DNA of 64,000 bases from Nocardiopsis quinghaiensis (GTDB lineage: Bacteria > Actinomycetota > Actinomycetes > Streptosporangiales > Streptosporangiaceae), in assembly GCF_008638365.1 (NCBI RefSeq), contig NZ_VWVU01000007.1:124001-188000 (forward strand). The letters are read 5' to 3'. The notes below the pieces were generated by a model, which saw only the letters and a list, made by a program, of their open reading frames with translations, ran no database searches and was not told the origin of the DNA. Below are positions 48,577 through 58,088 of the stretch, in pieces. Each line of letters starts with the position of its first letter. The first letter of the stretch is position 1. Both the position numbers and the translations under genes were made by a program.

Positions 48577-49922
48577 CAGGCGGGTTCCGCGTCACGTGCG
48601 CACCGGAACCCGCTGAAGACCTGCCGCCGGACCGGGTGGTCCCAGTTGCGGAACGTGGACCGGACGGCGGTGGGGTGGGTGGCCCAGGATCCGCCCCGCA
48701 GCACCTTGTACCCGTCGTCGAAGAAGGCCTCCGAGTACTCGCGGTACGGGAAGGCCCCGAACCCCGGATAGCCGGTGAACGTGGTGGAGGTCCACTCCCA
48801 CACGTCGCCGATCAGCTGCTGCACGCCCAGCGGGGAGGCGCCTTCGGGATGGCGCCCCGCCGGGGAGGGGCCGAGCCTGCGCCGCCCCAGGTTGGCGTGG
48901 TGGGGGCCGGGTTCGGTGTCCCCCCACGGGTAGCGGCGGGAGCGGCCGGTGCGCGGGTCGAAGCGTGCGGCCTTCTCCCACTCGGGTTCGCTCGGCAGCC
49001 GCTTGCCCGCCCAGGCGGCGTAGGCCCGCGCCTCGTGGAAGCTGACGTGCTGCACGGGTTCGTCGTCGGGCACCATCTCCTGGCGGCCGAACCTGCGGCG
49101 GGACCACCCGTCGCCCTCCCGGGTCCAGAAGGCCGGGGAGAGGGCGTCCTTCCCCTCCCGCCATTCCCACCCTTCACGGGTCCACCAGCGGCGGTTCTGG
49201 TAGCCCCCGTCGTCCATGAACTCCTGGTAGGCGGCGTTGGTGACAGGCGCGGTGTCGATCCAGTAGGGACCCAGGTCGACGGTGCGGGCCGGGCGCTCGT
49301 TGTCGTAGGCCCAGGGGTCGTCGTCGGTGCCCATGGTGAACTCGCCCTCGGGCACGAGCACCTCCCCCTCGGCGGGCGGGCGCAGCATGGCGACGTCGGC
49401 GGTGTCCTCCAGCAGCACGGGCGCGCCCCTGCGGAGCTGGTGGGTGGCGAGCATGGTCTCGCCGTGCTGGTGCTCGTGCTGGATGACCATGTGGTAGACG
49501 AACCCGGCGTCCAGCAGGGAGCGCCGGTCGTCGGGGGCCTCGCGTGGCCCGGGCACGCCGAGGTCGGCCGAGTCCAGGACGTCGAGCACCTCCCCGCGCA
49601 CCCGGTCGTTGTACTCGCGGGCCTCCTCCGGGCGCAGCAGCGGCAGGCCGACGCGTTCGGAGCGCGGGTTCTCGAAGGCGTCGTAGAGGCCGTCGATGTC
49701 GGGGCGCAGCGCCTCGCGCCCCCCGGCGGCCCGGAGCAGCCACTGCTCCTCGTAGTTGCCGATGTGCGCCAGGTCCCACACCAGCGGCGACATCAGGGGC
49801 GAGTGCTGGGCGAGCAGCTCCTCCTCGCCGAGGGCGTCGAGCGTCAGCCCGTTGCTGCTGTGCCTGCTGCGGTCGAGTTCGGCGGCGATGCGCTCCTTGG
49901 CGCGCTCCTGTGCGTGGTTCAC
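48576..49922 (-). CDS. egtB: Hercynine oxygenase / sulfoxide synthase EgtB
   Basis: EgtB is a non-haem iron enzyme that joins hercynine to gamma-glutamyl-cysteine using oxygen. Of 448 residues, the N-terminal DinB-like domain carries the iron site in HIGNYEEQWLLR and IQHEHQHGETM. The C-terminal FGE-sulfatase domain has PEGEFTMGTDDDPWAYDNERP, YWIDTAPVTNAAY, RLPSEPEWEKAAR, VWEWTSTTF and LRGGSWAT. The GTG start has GGAGGAG 5 nt upstream and overlaps the egtA stop (GTGA). Confidence 0.96.
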   Translation of the reverse strand: MNHAQERAKERIAAELDRSRHSSNGLTLDALGEEELLAQHSPLMSPLVWDLAHIGNYEEQWLLRAAGGREALRPDIDGLYDAFENPRSERVGLPLLRPEEAREYNDRVRGEVLDVLDSADLGVPGPREAPDDRRSLLDAGFVYHMVIQHEHQHGETMLATHQLRRGAPVLLEDTADVAMLRPPAEGEVLVPEGEFTMGTDDDPWAYDNERPARTVDLGPYWIDTAPVTNAAYQEFMDDGGYQNRRWWTREGWEWREGKDALSPAFWTREGDGWSRRRFGRQEMVPDDEPVQHVSFHEARAYAAWAGKRLPSEPEWEKAARFDPRTGRSRRYPWGDTEPGPHHANLGRRRLGPSPAGRHPEGASPLGVQQLIGDVWEWTSTTFTGYPGFGAFPYREYSEAFFDDGYKVLRGGSWATHPTAVRSTFRNWDHPVRRQVFSGFRCARDAEPA

Positions 49923-51217
49923 CGTGCTCCTCCAGCGTGTCCGGGGTCGGGACTCGCGGACCGTTCCGCGGGCGGCCGCTCTCGCGCCGGGCGCGGTGCG
50001 GGCACGCGCGGCCGCGTACCGGCGGGGCTGGTCCCCCGCCGCGTGTAGCGGTCGGCGTAGTCGTTGACCAGGACGGACAGGGCGGCGGCGCCCATGCGCG
50101 GCAGGGCCTCGACGGCGGCGTCGAAGCAGGCCCGGGCGCATCGGGCGACGTCGGGGTCGGCGATGCCGTGCTGGGCGGACCGCATCCACAGGCGGCGGTC
50201 GGGGAAGCGTCCCCGGCACAGCCTCTCGGTGGACTCCTCGGCCACGGCCCGGGCGCGGGGATCGTCGACCAGGGCGGCGGCGAGCGCCACCGGGACCGGC
50301 CACCAGCGCGTGGGGAGCGCGTCGATCATGCGCAGCTCCCACCAGCCGCGCGGGCGCACGGGCGGGAAGAGCGTGCTGAGGTGGAAGTCCAGGTCGGCGC
50401 GGGTGACCGGGCGGGGCCCCTGTCCGTCGATCCACTGGGCGAGGGTGACGCCGGGGTCCGCGGTCCAGGGGGTGCCCGTGTCGGGACACGCCGGGACCGC
50501 CATGACGTTCGCGGCCAGCGCGTACTCGGCCCACGCCGTGGCGGGGTCGGGATCGCTGTCCTGGTCCAGGACCGGCCGGGTCCGGGTGGCGTCGATGGTC
50601 GCCCAGATGGCCCACCGGGTGGATTCCCAGCCGGTGGGGCGGCCCCGCCAGGAGGCGGAGTTGGCGAAGGCGGCGACGAGCAGGGGGCCGAGCCGGTGGC
50701 TGAGCTCCCAGCGGGCGCGGACGTCGGCGGCGTCCGCGCCGATGTCCAGGCACACCTGGAGCGAGGCGGTGCTGCACATCATGGTGTGGCCGCCGGTGTA
50801 CCGGTGGTCGGCGAAGAACCGCTCCATGGCCGTGTAGCGGGGCTGCCGGAGCTGGAGCCGGGGCGGGCGGGCGGTGTCGAGTGCGGTCCCGACCAGGTGC
50901 AGCCCGGACTCGGCGAGGGTCTTGCCGATGTGGCCCAGATCGGCGGAGAGCGCCTCGTGCGCCCGTGCCGGTCCGGGGAGGGCGGGCGAGCTGAGCTCGA
51001 GCTGTCCGCCGGGTTCGAAGGTGATGCTGCTTCCCGCGGGCGGGGGGCCGCTGGCCTCCACCAGAGCCGCGAGGCGGTCGACGGAAACGGGTGCGTTCGG
51101 GTCGGCCTGGTCGGTGACCAGCCATTCGGTCTCGACTCCGACCTTTCCGGGAGGGCCGGTCTTGAAACAGATGCCGTTGATGTACTCGTGAACGTCCTCG
51201 GTGGTCATCCGGGCCAT
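49919..51217 (-). CDS. egtA: Glutamate-cysteine ligase EgtA
   Basis: EgtA makes the gamma-glutamyl-cysteine used by EgtB. The 432-residue protein is a GCS2/plant-type ligase: VGVETEWLVTD, SSITFEPGGQLELSSPA, YTGGHTMMCSTASLQVCLDIG, ANSASWRGRPTGWESTRWAIW and WWELRMIDALPTRWW. The ATG has GAGGGAG 6 nt upstream. First gene of an egtABCD operon. egtE, the C-S lyase for the last step, is not in the window. The last ~45 residues are a Pro/Arg-rich tail. Confidence 0.94.
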   Translation of the reverse strand: MARMTTEDVHEYINGICFKTGPPGKVGVETEWLVTDQADPNAPVSVDRLAALVEASGPPPAGSSITFEPGGQLELSSPALPGPARAHEALSADLGHIGKTLAESGLHLVGTALDTARPPRLQLRQPRYTAMERFFADHRYTGGHTMMCSTASLQVCLDIGADAADVRARWELSHRLGPLLVAAFANSASWRGRPTGWESTRWAIWATIDATRTRPVLDQDSDPDPATAWAEYALAANVMAVPACPDTGTPWTADPGVTLAQWIDGQGPRPVTRADLDFHLSTLFPPVRPRGWWELRMIDALPTRWWPVPVALAAALVDDPRARAVAEESTERLCRGRFPDRRLWMRSAQHGIADPDVARCARACFDAAVEALPRMGAAALSVLVNDYADRYTRRGTSPAGTRPRVPAPRPARERPPAERSASPDPGHAGGAR

Positions 51218-51437
51218 GGGCTACTCCCTCGACAGCGGTCACCCCCGCCGGGTGACGCCTGACGCCTCCAAGGTCCTGCCCACGACGCCGTCAGACGGAA
51301 CGCATGGAATGCCCACGAATCTCCGAATACGCCAGGACACTCCCGATGCGGAAGGCGGGCACCGGCGTCGGGAGGCCGGGTGATAGCGGGTTTCGCGGTG
51401 GGTGGGCGGACTCCCACCCACCGTTCTGTGATGACCA

Positions 51438-51802
51438 TCACACCGCGGCGAACTCTCGGGGGCCCTGCCCGACTACGGCCCGTCCCCCATGGTCGAGGGC
51501 GATGCCGGACACCTCCGCCACACGGTCCAGGCGCAGGCCCCGCCCGCCCTGGGCCCCTGGTGGCCGGCGGTGAGGGGAACCGGTTCCAGGAGGCCTCGTC
51601 CAGGTCCACGCGGAGCGGGGAGTGGGGCGGGGGCGGGGGCCTCCGGGGTGGGCGGCAGACCGCCGGACAGGCCCACACGGGTCAGGTGGGCGTCCAGGTC
51701 GGGTTCCGCGCCGTGCCAGAAGTCGCGGCCGGTGGTGCAGTGCTCCGGGCGGGGCGCGGGAGCGGAGACGTCGGGACCGGAGATGGCGGTTCCGGATGAC
51801 AT
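51438..51802 (-). pseudogene. Frameshifted remnant; N-terminus resembles arylamine N-acetyltransferase
   Basis: An ATG frame from 51802, with AGGACC upstream, reads MSSGTAISGPDV... RDFWHGAEPDLDAHLTRVGLSGGLPPTPE. The last part looks like the start of bacterial arylamine N-acetyltransferase (W-x-G-x-x-LDLDAYLARIG...PT). It then turns into Pro/Ala-rich noise. A different frame further on (RLDRVAEVSGIALDHGGRAV, ending FAAV at 51438) again looks coding. The catalytic Cys region is missing. I read this as a decayed, internally deleted gene; a sequencing error cannot be excluded. The rest of the gap, 51218-51437, holds the egtA promoter and nothing I recognise. Confidence 0.35.
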
Positions 51803-51935
51803 GCCGGTCCTGAACCGGCCCCGTGAGAGCGCTGTTCCGGCACGGATCCCTGCGCCGCGGCCGCGTCCGCTCAGGGAGGGCGGGTGTACGCCGTGCCCTC
51901 GTGGAGACGTCCGCGACCAGCGCCCCACCCCGGTC

Positions 51936-53015
51936 TCAGCCGGTGTTCGGATCCCGGCCGCGGATCCGCCCGGCCGTGTCGTCCGCCGCCCAGTGGCAGG
52001 CCACCCGGCGCTCGGCCCCGCCCTCCAGAATCGCCGGGTCCACGGTGCGGCAGCGGTCGGCGACCCCCGCGCGCTCGGCCTCGCCCGAGGCCTGCACCGG
52101 GCAGCGCGGATGGAACCGGCACCCCCGCGGCACGCGCTTGGGGTCCGGCGGCTCGCCGGACAGCACCACCGGATCGCCCTCCGCCTCCGGCAGCACCGAC
52201 AGCAGCGCCCGGGTGTAGGGGTGCGCGGGCGCGGACAGGACCTCCTCCACCGTGCCCAGCTCCACCACCCTGCCCAGGTACATCACCGCGACCCGGTCGG
52301 CGATGTTCCACGCCAGTCCCAGGTCGTGTGTGACCACCAGGGCCGACAGTCCCAGGTCGGCGCGCAGGTCCAGGAGCAGGCGCAGGATCTCGCCGCGCAC
52401 CGACGCGTCCAGGGAGGCCACCGGCTCGTCGGCCACCAGCACCTCGGGTTCCAGCACCAGCGCGCCCGCGATCACCACGCGCTGGCGCTGGCCTCCGGAC
52501 ATCTCGTGCGGGTAACGGGGGAAGAACCGCTCCGGCGGGCGCAGGCCCGCCTTGGCCAGTGCCGCGCCGACCCGGTCGGCCTCGTCGACGGTGGTGCCCT
52601 CGTGGATGCGCAGCCCCTCGGCCACGGACTCGTAGACGGTGCGGCGCGGGTTGAGCGACCCGGTGGGATCCTGCTGCACCAACTGCACCCGGCGCCGGTA
52701 GCGGCGCATGTCGCGGGACCGGTAGCGCAGCGGGACGCCCTCGAACACCACGTCGCCGCCGGTGGGCCGCTCCAGGCCCAGCAGGGCCCGGGCCAGCGTG
52801 GTCTTGCCGCAGCCGGACTCCCCCACCAGCGCCACGATCTCCCCCGCGGCGAGGTCGAGGTTGACGCCGTCCACGGCACGGGCGGAGCCCCGGCCGCCGC
52901 CGGGGGCGAATCCGGCCGCGAAGGCGACCTCCACTCCTCTGGCGCTCAGGACGGGGGCCGTCCCCTCCCCGGAGGTCGGCGGAGTCTCGTGGGAGTCGGT
53001 CTCTGTGGTACTCAC
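51936..53015 (-). CDS. Dipeptide/oligopeptide ABC transporter ATPase (DppF/OppF type)
   Basis: A 359-residue ATPase: Walker A VGESGCGKTT, Q-loop LVQQDPTGSLNPRRTVYE, signature [15 protein letters not shown], Walker B VLVADEPVASLDASV and switch VTHDLG. The C-terminal oligo_HPY region with GCRFHPRCPVQ supplies cysteines typical of these ATPases. The GTG start overlaps the preceding stop (GTGA). Last gene of a five-gene operon; works as a pair with the upstream ATPase. Confidence 0.92.
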   Translation of the reverse strand: MSTTETDSHETPPTSGEGTAPVLSARGVEVAFAAGFAPGGGRGSARAVDGVNLDLAAGEIVALVGESGCGKTTLARALLGLERPTGGDVVFEGVPLRYRSRDMRRYRRRVQLVQQDPTGSLNPRRTVYESVAEGLRIHEGTTVDEADRVGAALAKAGLRPPERFFPRYPHEMSGGQRQRVVIAGALVLEPEVLVADEPVASLDASVRGEILRLLLDLRADLGLSALVVTHDLGLAWNIADRVAVMYLGRVVELGTVEEVLSAPAHPYTRALLSVLPEAEGDPVVLSGEPPDPKRVPRGCRFHPRCPVQASGEAERAGVADRCRTVDPAILEGGAERRVACHWAADDTAGRIRGRDPNTG

Positions 53016-54070
53016 GGGCGCTTCTCCTCGGTGGGGTTGGCGGTCGGCGCCGCGTGCACTCCCCCGCTCCCCGCCGCCCCCAGCGGTCGGGCGGGGCCCA
53101 CGTGCACGCACGCCGCCTGCCGGGTGGAGGCGCCCTCGGTGTCGGGGTCCACCGGCCACAGGGGCGGGTCGACCGCGGCGCACACGGCCTCGGCCACCGC
53201 GCAGCGCGGCCGGAACACACAGCCCGGGGACGGGTCCGCCGGATCGGGCGGATCGCCGGGCAGGCCCCGTGGCGCCAGGCGCGAGGCCGGGTCGCCGATG
53301 CGGGGGAAGGCCGCGCTGAGCGCGCTGGCGTAGGGGTGCGCGGGCTCGTGCACGACCTCCGGGGCCGGCCCCTGCTCCACGATCCGTCCCGCGTACATGA
53401 TCGCGACCCGGTCGCAGGTGGAGGACAGCACGGACAGGTCGTGGCTGATCATCAGCATGCCGATGCCGTGCTCGGCGACCAGCCGCCGCAGCAGGGCCAG
53501 GATCTGCGCCTGGATCATCACGTCCAGGGCGGTGGTGGCCTCGTCGGCGATGACCAGGCGGGGTTCGCACGCCAGCGCCATGGCGATCATGACCCGCTGG
53601 CGCTGGCCGCCGGACAACTGGTGGGGGTAGTCGCGGGACCGGGAGTGGGGCAGGCCGACCTGCTCCAGGAGCGCGGTGACCCGGGCGGGCGCCTCCCCGG
53701 CGGGGACCGTGCCGTGGACGGCCATGGGTTCGGCGATCTGGTCGCCGACCCTCCGGACCGGGTTGAGCGAGTGCATGGCGCCCTGGAAGACGATGGAGGC
53801 GCCCGCCCAGCGGACCGCGCGCAGGCGGCCCCAGCGCATGTCGAGGACGTTCTCGCCCTCCAGGAGCACCTCGCCGGTGACACCGGCGGTCCCGGGCAGC
53901 AGGCGCAGCAGGGCCAGGGCGACGGTGGACTTGCCGCTGCCGGACTCCCCCGCCAGGCCCAGGGTGTCGCCGGGGTCCAGGGCCAGGTCCACACCGCGTA
54001 CGGCGGGGACGTCGCCGCCGCCGGTGCGGTAGGTGACGTTCAGGTCGCGGACGTCGAGCAGGGAGGTCAA
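53012..54070 (-). CDS. Dipeptide/oligopeptide ABC transporter ATPase (DppD/OppD type)
   Basis: A 352-residue ATPase with Walker [30 protein letters not shown], signature [15 protein letters not shown], Walker [15 protein letters not shown] and switch ISHDLS. The C-terminal [15 protein letters not shown] belongs to the oligo_HPY domain. The start is TTG with GGGAG upstream and overlaps the permease stop (TTGA). Acts on the cytoplasmic face of the importer. Confidence 0.92.
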   Translation of the reverse strand: MTSLLDVRDLNVTYRTGGGDVPAVRGVDLALDPGDTLGLAGESGSGKSTVALALLRLLPGTAGVTGEVLLEGENVLDMRWGRLRAVRWAGASIVFQGAMHSLNPVRRVGDQIAEPMAVHGTVPAGEAPARVTALLEQVGLPHSRSRDYPHQLSGGQRQRVMIAMALACEPRLVIADEATTALDVMIQAQILALLRRLVAEHGIGMLMISHDLSVLSSTCDRVAIMYAGRIVEQGPAPEVVHEPAHPYASALSAAFPRIGDPASRLAPRGLPGDPPDPADPSPGCVFRPRCAVAEAVCAAVDPPLWPVDPDTEGASTRQAACVHVGPARPLGAAGSGGVHAAPTANPTEEKRP

Positions 54071-55062
54071 CGCTGCTCCCGGAGTCGCGGGTTGATGACG
54101 GATTCGAGTGCCCGGCCGCACAGGGTGAAGGACAGCGCGACCAGGGCGATCGCCAGGCCGGGCGGGACCATGTACCACCAGATCCCGGAGCTGATCGCGC
54201 CGGCGTTGCGGGCCGCCTCCAGGACGCCTCCCCAGGACACGGTGGTGGGGTCGCCCACGCCGAGGAAGGCCAGGGTGGACTCGGCGATGATCGAGGTGGC
54301 CACGAGCAGGGTGGTCTGGGCGAGCACGACCGGCATGACGTTGGGCAGGACGTGCCAGGCCATGACGTGGGCGTGGCCGCCGCCCAGGGCTCGGGCCCGC
54401 TCCACGTAGGGGCGGGCCTCCACGGCCAGGGTCTGGGCGCGCACCAGCCGGGCGGTGGCGGGCCAGACGGTGAGGCCGATGGCGATGATGATGGTGCCGG
54501 TACCGCGCGGCAGCACGGCGGCCAGGGCCACGGCCAGGACCAGTGTGGGCAGGACCAGGAACCAGTCGGTGACGCGCATGAGCGCCGAGGAAACGATCCT
54601 CCCGGCGGTGCCGCCGGAGGCGCCGAAGTGCCCGGCGGTCATCCCGACCAGGGTGCCCAGGAGCACGGAGACGGCCGTGGCCAGGAATCCCACCGTGAGC
54701 GAGACGCGGGAGCCCCAGACGACCAGGTCCAGGACGGAACGGCCGAAGTTGTCGGTGCCGAGCGGGTACTCGGCGCTGGGCGGCTGGTAGGCGGTGCCGG
54801 GCGCGCCGGTGATGGTGAGATCGGCCTGGTCGACGAGGAGCGGTGCGGTCAGCGCCAGGGCGCCGATGGCCAGCAGCGCGGCCAGGCCGAACAGCCCGGC
54901 GCGGTTGCGAGCGTACTCGCGGGCGAAGCGGCGCAGGGCCTCTCGGCGGCGCCTGCGGGCGAGGGCTCCGGGTGAGGCCGGCGCGGTGGCGCCGTCGGCC
55001 TCACCGGCCCGGTCGGTCCCGCCGGCCTCGGGGGTGCCGGGCGTCCCGGCGGGGGCGCTCAC
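54067..55062 (-). CDS. Dipeptide/oligopeptide ABC permease (DppC/OppC type)
   Basis: A 331-residue permease. A hydrophilic N-terminal ~45 residues (Ala/Gly/Arg-rich) precede the first helix GLFGLAALLAIGALALTAPLL. LGTDNFGRSVLDLVVWGSRVSL is a DppC family mark. The EAA-type loop is YVERARALGGGHAHVMAWHVLPNVMPVV. GTG start, 4-bp GTGA overlap with the preceding permease. Confidence 0.9.
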   Translation of the reverse strand: MSAPAGTPGTPEAGGTDRAGEADGATAPASPGALARRRRREALRRFAREYARNRAGLFGLAALLAIGALALTAPLLVDQADLTITGAPGTAYQPPSAEYPLGTDNFGRSVLDLVVWGSRVSLTVGFLATAVSVLLGTLVGMTAGHFGASGGTAGRIVSSALMRVTDWFLVLPTLVLAVALAAVLPRGTGTIIIAIGLTVWPATARLVRAQTLAVEARPYVERARALGGGHAHVMAWHVLPNVMPVVLAQTTLLVATSIIAESTLAFLGVGDPTTVSWGGVLEAARNAGAISSGIWWYMVPPGLAIALVALSFTLCGRALESVINPRLREQR

Positions 55063-56129
55063 GGGCGCACCCGGGGGTCGAGCAGCGGGTACACCATGTC
55101 GGCGAGAAGGTTCATGAGGATCACCGAGGCCGCGAAGACCACGAACAGGCCCTGGACGAGGCCGAGGTCGGGCACGCGCAGGCCGGAGTAGAAGAGCTGT
55201 CCGAGGCCGGGCCAGGAGAACACGGTCTCCACGAGGATCACGCCGGACACGATCTGGCCGAGGTTGAGGAAGACGAGCGTCACCGTGGGCAGCAGGGCGT
55301 TGGGCACGGCGTGCCTGCGTCGCACCAGGGTGTCGCGCAGGCCCTTGGCGCGTGCGGTGGTGAGATAGTCGGCGCCCTTCTCGTCCATGAGCGAGGAGCG
55401 CATGATCATCAGGTACTGGGCGTAGATGACCGCGACCATGGTGATGACGGGCAGCACCATGTGCCAGGCGGTGTTCAGCGCGGTCTCCAGGACTCCGTCG
55501 GTCCCGGGATCGACCATTCCGCCGGTGGGGAACAGGCCGGGCACGAACCCGCGTCCGGAGGCCAGGAACACGATGAGCAGCAGGCCGAGCCAGAACGTGG
55601 GCACCGACCAGAAGAACAGGGCCACGGCGGTGTTCACGCGGTCGCCGCGACCGCCCGGCCTCCACCCGGCGCGGGCGCCCAGGAACAGGCCCAGGAGCGC
55701 GGCGACGACCGTGCCGGTCCCGGCGAGCAGGACCGTGGACCCGAGCCTGTCCAGGATGAGCTCGGCGACCGGCTCGCGGTACTGGAAGGAGGTGCCGAGA
55801 TCGAGGCGGAGCAGTCCGGCCGCGTAGTCCAGGAACTGCTGCCACAGCGGCTCGTCGAGGCCGAACTGGCGGCGCAGCTCCTCGCGCTGCTCCGCGGTGA
55901 CCTCGCGGCCCTCGGTCATGGCGCGGACGGGGTCGCCGGGCAGGATCCGGAAGAGGAAGAACCCGGCGACGACCACGGCGCCCAGGGAGACCGCCGCGGT
56001 CGTCAGGCGTCCGGCCACGTAGCGCGCGACGCGCCAGGCGCGGCCGGACCCGGCGGGGTCCGCCGGGTCGGGGGCGCCGGTCGCCCCGGGCCCGGACGGA
56101 TCGCCCGCCGTGGTGGGAGTACTGGTCAC
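55059..56129 (-). CDS. Dipeptide/oligopeptide ABC permease (DppB/OppB type)
   Basis: A 356-residue permease. VARYVAGRLTTAAVSLGAVVVAGFFLFRILPGDPV is the conserved first helix with the PGDP turn. RREFGLDEP-like RRQFGLDEPLWQQFLDYAAGLLRLDLGTSF follows. DYLTTARAKGLRDTLVRRRHAVPNALLP is the EAA loop. The GTG start overlaps the binding-protein stop (GTGA). Confidence 0.9.
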   Translation of the reverse strand: MTSTPTTAGDPSGPGATGAPDPADPAGSGRAWRVARYVAGRLTTAAVSLGAVVVAGFFLFRILPGDPVRAMTEGREVTAEQREELRRQFGLDEPLWQQFLDYAAGLLRLDLGTSFQYREPVAELILDRLGSTVLLAGTGTVVAALLGLFLGARAGWRPGGRGDRVNTAVALFFWSVPTFWLGLLLIVFLASGRGFVPGLFPTGGMVDPGTDGVLETALNTAWHMVLPVITMVAVIYAQYLMIMRSSLMDEKGADYLTTARAKGLRDTLVRRRHAVPNALLPTVTLVFLNLGQIVSGVILVETVFSWPGLGQLFYSGLRVPDLGLVQGLFVVFAASVILMNLLADMVYPLLDPRVRP

Positions 56130-57994
56130 TCGCGGTCCTCCATGGTGGAGCGTCGGCGGAACAGCAGGAAGCCCCCCGCCGCTACGAGGGCGAGCACGAC
56201 GGCTCCGACGCCGACCCAGACGCCGGTGGAGGGCCCGGAGGCGGAGGCTCCGGCCTCGGCGGAGGCGGGTTCGGCGGACCACCAGGCCCAGTAGCCCTCC
56301 TGGCCCCAGATGTTGCCGCCCTCGGCGGGCTCGTACTGGAGGGAGGCGATCTGGTCGGTGCGGTAGGCCTCCATGATGTTGGGGTAGGCGAGGACGTTCA
56401 CGACGGCCTCGCGGTAGAGGACCTGCTGGAGCCGGCGGACGAGCTCGGCGCGTCCGGGACGGTCGTACTCGGCGAGCTGGGCCTCGTAGAGATCGTCGTA
56501 CTCCTCGTCGCAGAAGTAGGCGTCGCCCTGCATCGTGCCGGGCTCGGTGGGCAGGGCCTCGCAGGTGTGGATGCTGAGGACGTAGTCGGGGTCGGGGTTG
56601 ACCGTCCACCCCGTGAAGATGAGGTCGTACTCGCCGGCGTAGAGGGCGTCGCTGAGCACGCCGGGGTCGACGGTGCGGTTATCGACCTCGATGCCGATGT
56701 CGGCGAGGCGCTCGACCAGGATCAGTCCGGCGTTGACGTTGGCGGGACGGTCCTGGTGGACGTGCATGCGCAGCTTGAGGCGGTCGCCGTCGGGTGAGAC
56801 GCGCACCCCGTCCCCGCCTCTCTCGTACCCGGCCTCGTCGAGCATGGCGTTGGCGGCGTCGGGGTCGAAGTCGGGGGCGGCCTCGTCGCCCTCCGGCTCC
56901 CAGTGGAAGTCGGAGTAGCGGGGCGGGATGTAGCCTCCCGCGGCGACGGCCTGGCCGCCGTGCGCCTTGTCGACGATCTCCTGGTTGTCGACGGCCATGG
57001 CGATGGCCTGGCGCAGGGTGCGGTCGGCGAGGGCGGGGTGCCCGTCGCCGAACTCCTCGCCGTCCTGGGTCACGGCTCCGGGGTTGACGGTGAAGGCCTG
57101 GAAGCGCTTGCCGTCGGCGGTGTTGACGTGGACGTTCTCGGCGGACTCCAGGGCGGTGGCCTGGGCCCGGGTGAGTTCGTAGACGAAGGAGACCTCGCCG
57201 CCGCGCAGGGCCTCGACCGCGGCGTCCTTCTCGGAGTAGTAGCGCAGGACGATCCGGTCGAAGCCGGGGGCGCCGCGCCAGTGGTCGGGGTTGGCCTCCA
57301 GGGTGATGGACCTGCCCTTGTCGTGGCCGGTGAGGACGAAGGGGCCGCTGCCGACGGTCGGGAAGTCCTCGTTGCCGTACTCGGCGAGGGAGTCTCCCCC
57401 CTCCGACTCCTCCAGGATCGGCTCCCAGACGTGCCTGGGCACGATCGGGACGTTCAGGGAGGTCATGGTGGCCTGGGGCTCGTCCAGTTCGACGACCACG
57501 GTGTGCCCGTCCGGCGCGGTGACCGACCTGAAGCCGGAGACGTAGTTGCCGTTGGCGACGGACGCCGCCTCGTTCTCCATCATCGTGGTGAAGGTCCAGG
57601 CCACGTCGTCGGCGGTGAGGGGCTCGCCGTCGGAGAAGGTGACGTCGTCGCGCAGCTGGAAGGTCCAGGTGAGGCCGTCCTCGCTCGCCTCCCAGGACTC
57701 GGCCAGGGAGGCGGCGGGCCCGTTCGTCTCGGGATCGGTGGTGAGGAGGGAGTCGTAGACGTGGCGGAGGATGTTGGTGGTCACGGCGAGCTGGGCCGTG
57801 AAGGGGTTGAACGAGTCCACCTGCTGGGAGAGCGCGACCGTGAGGGTGTCGCCGCCGCCCTCGTCCGCGGCTGCGGGGGCGGAGGCGAGGGCGGGGGCCG
57901 CGGCCAGGAGCAGGGCGGTACCCGCGGCGGCGACGCGGCGGAGGCGGGTGCTGGGGCGCCGACGGAGGCCGGAGGGATGGTGGTGGGAGTTCAT
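56126..57994 (-). CDS. Peptide-binding protein with C-terminal membrane anchor (family 5)
   Basis: A 622-residue SBP_bac_5 protein, the substrate-binding part of the operon. Signal peptide RVAAAGTALLLAAAPALASA has no lipobox cysteine. The mature part begins DTLTVALSQQVDSFNPFTAQL and includes LRDDVTFSDGEPLTADDVAWT. A Ser/Ala/Gly spacer (~residues 570-590) is followed by a helix GVWVGVGAVVLALVAAGGFLL (~591-611) and RRRSTMEDRE. So it seems anchored at its C-terminus, unlike the usual lipoprotein binding subunits. AGGGG precedes the ATG. Peptide versus nickel or sugar specificity cannot be settled from sequence alone. Confidence 0.88.
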   Translation of the reverse strand: MNSHHHPSGLRRRPSTRLRRVAAAGTALLLAAAPALASAPAAADEGGGDTLTVALSQQVDSFNPFTAQLAVTTNILRHVYDSLLTTDPETNGPAASLAESWEASEDGLTWTFQLRDDVTFSDGEPLTADDVAWTFTTMMENEAASVANGNYVSGFRSVTAPDGHTVVVELDEPQATMTSLNVPIVPRHVWEPILEESEGGDSLAEYGNEDFPTVGSGPFVLTGHDKGRSITLEANPDHWRGAPGFDRIVLRYYSEKDAAVEALRGGEVSFVYELTRAQATALESAENVHVNTADGKRFQAFTVNPGAVTQDGEEFGDGHPALADRTLRQAIAMAVDNQEIVDKAHGGQAVAAGGYIPPRYSDFHWEPEGDEAAPDFDPDAANAMLDEAGYERGGDGVRVSPDGDRLKLRMHVHQDRPANVNAGLILVERLADIGIEVDNRTVDPGVLSDALYAGEYDLIFTGWTVNPDPDYVLSIHTCEALPTEPGTMQGDAYFCDEEYDDLYEAQLAEYDRPGRAELVRRLQQVLYREAVVNVLAYPNIMEAYRTDQIASLQYEPAEGGNIWGQEGYWAWWSAEPASAEAGASASGPSTGVWVGVGAVVLALVAAGGFLLFRRRSTMEDRE

Positions 57995-58048
57995 GTGCGG
58001 CCCCTGTCAGAGGATCGTGTGGTGGGCGGCGCGCCACCGCCACCCTGG

Positions 58049-58088
58049 GGTTGGTGGTTGTTTACCAACCTGCGGTGATCAACGTCAA
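58049..58088 (-). promoter_or_regulatory. Promoter of the peptide ABC operon with overlapping operator
   Basis: On the minus strand TTGACG (58083-58088), an 18-bp spacer and TAAACA (58059-58064) fit -35/-10. The inverted repeat GGTTGGT-N8-ACCAACC (58049-58070) covers the -10, a repressor-like position. A weaker repeat GATCA-N7-TGATC (58077-58093) covers the -35. Confidence 0.6.
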
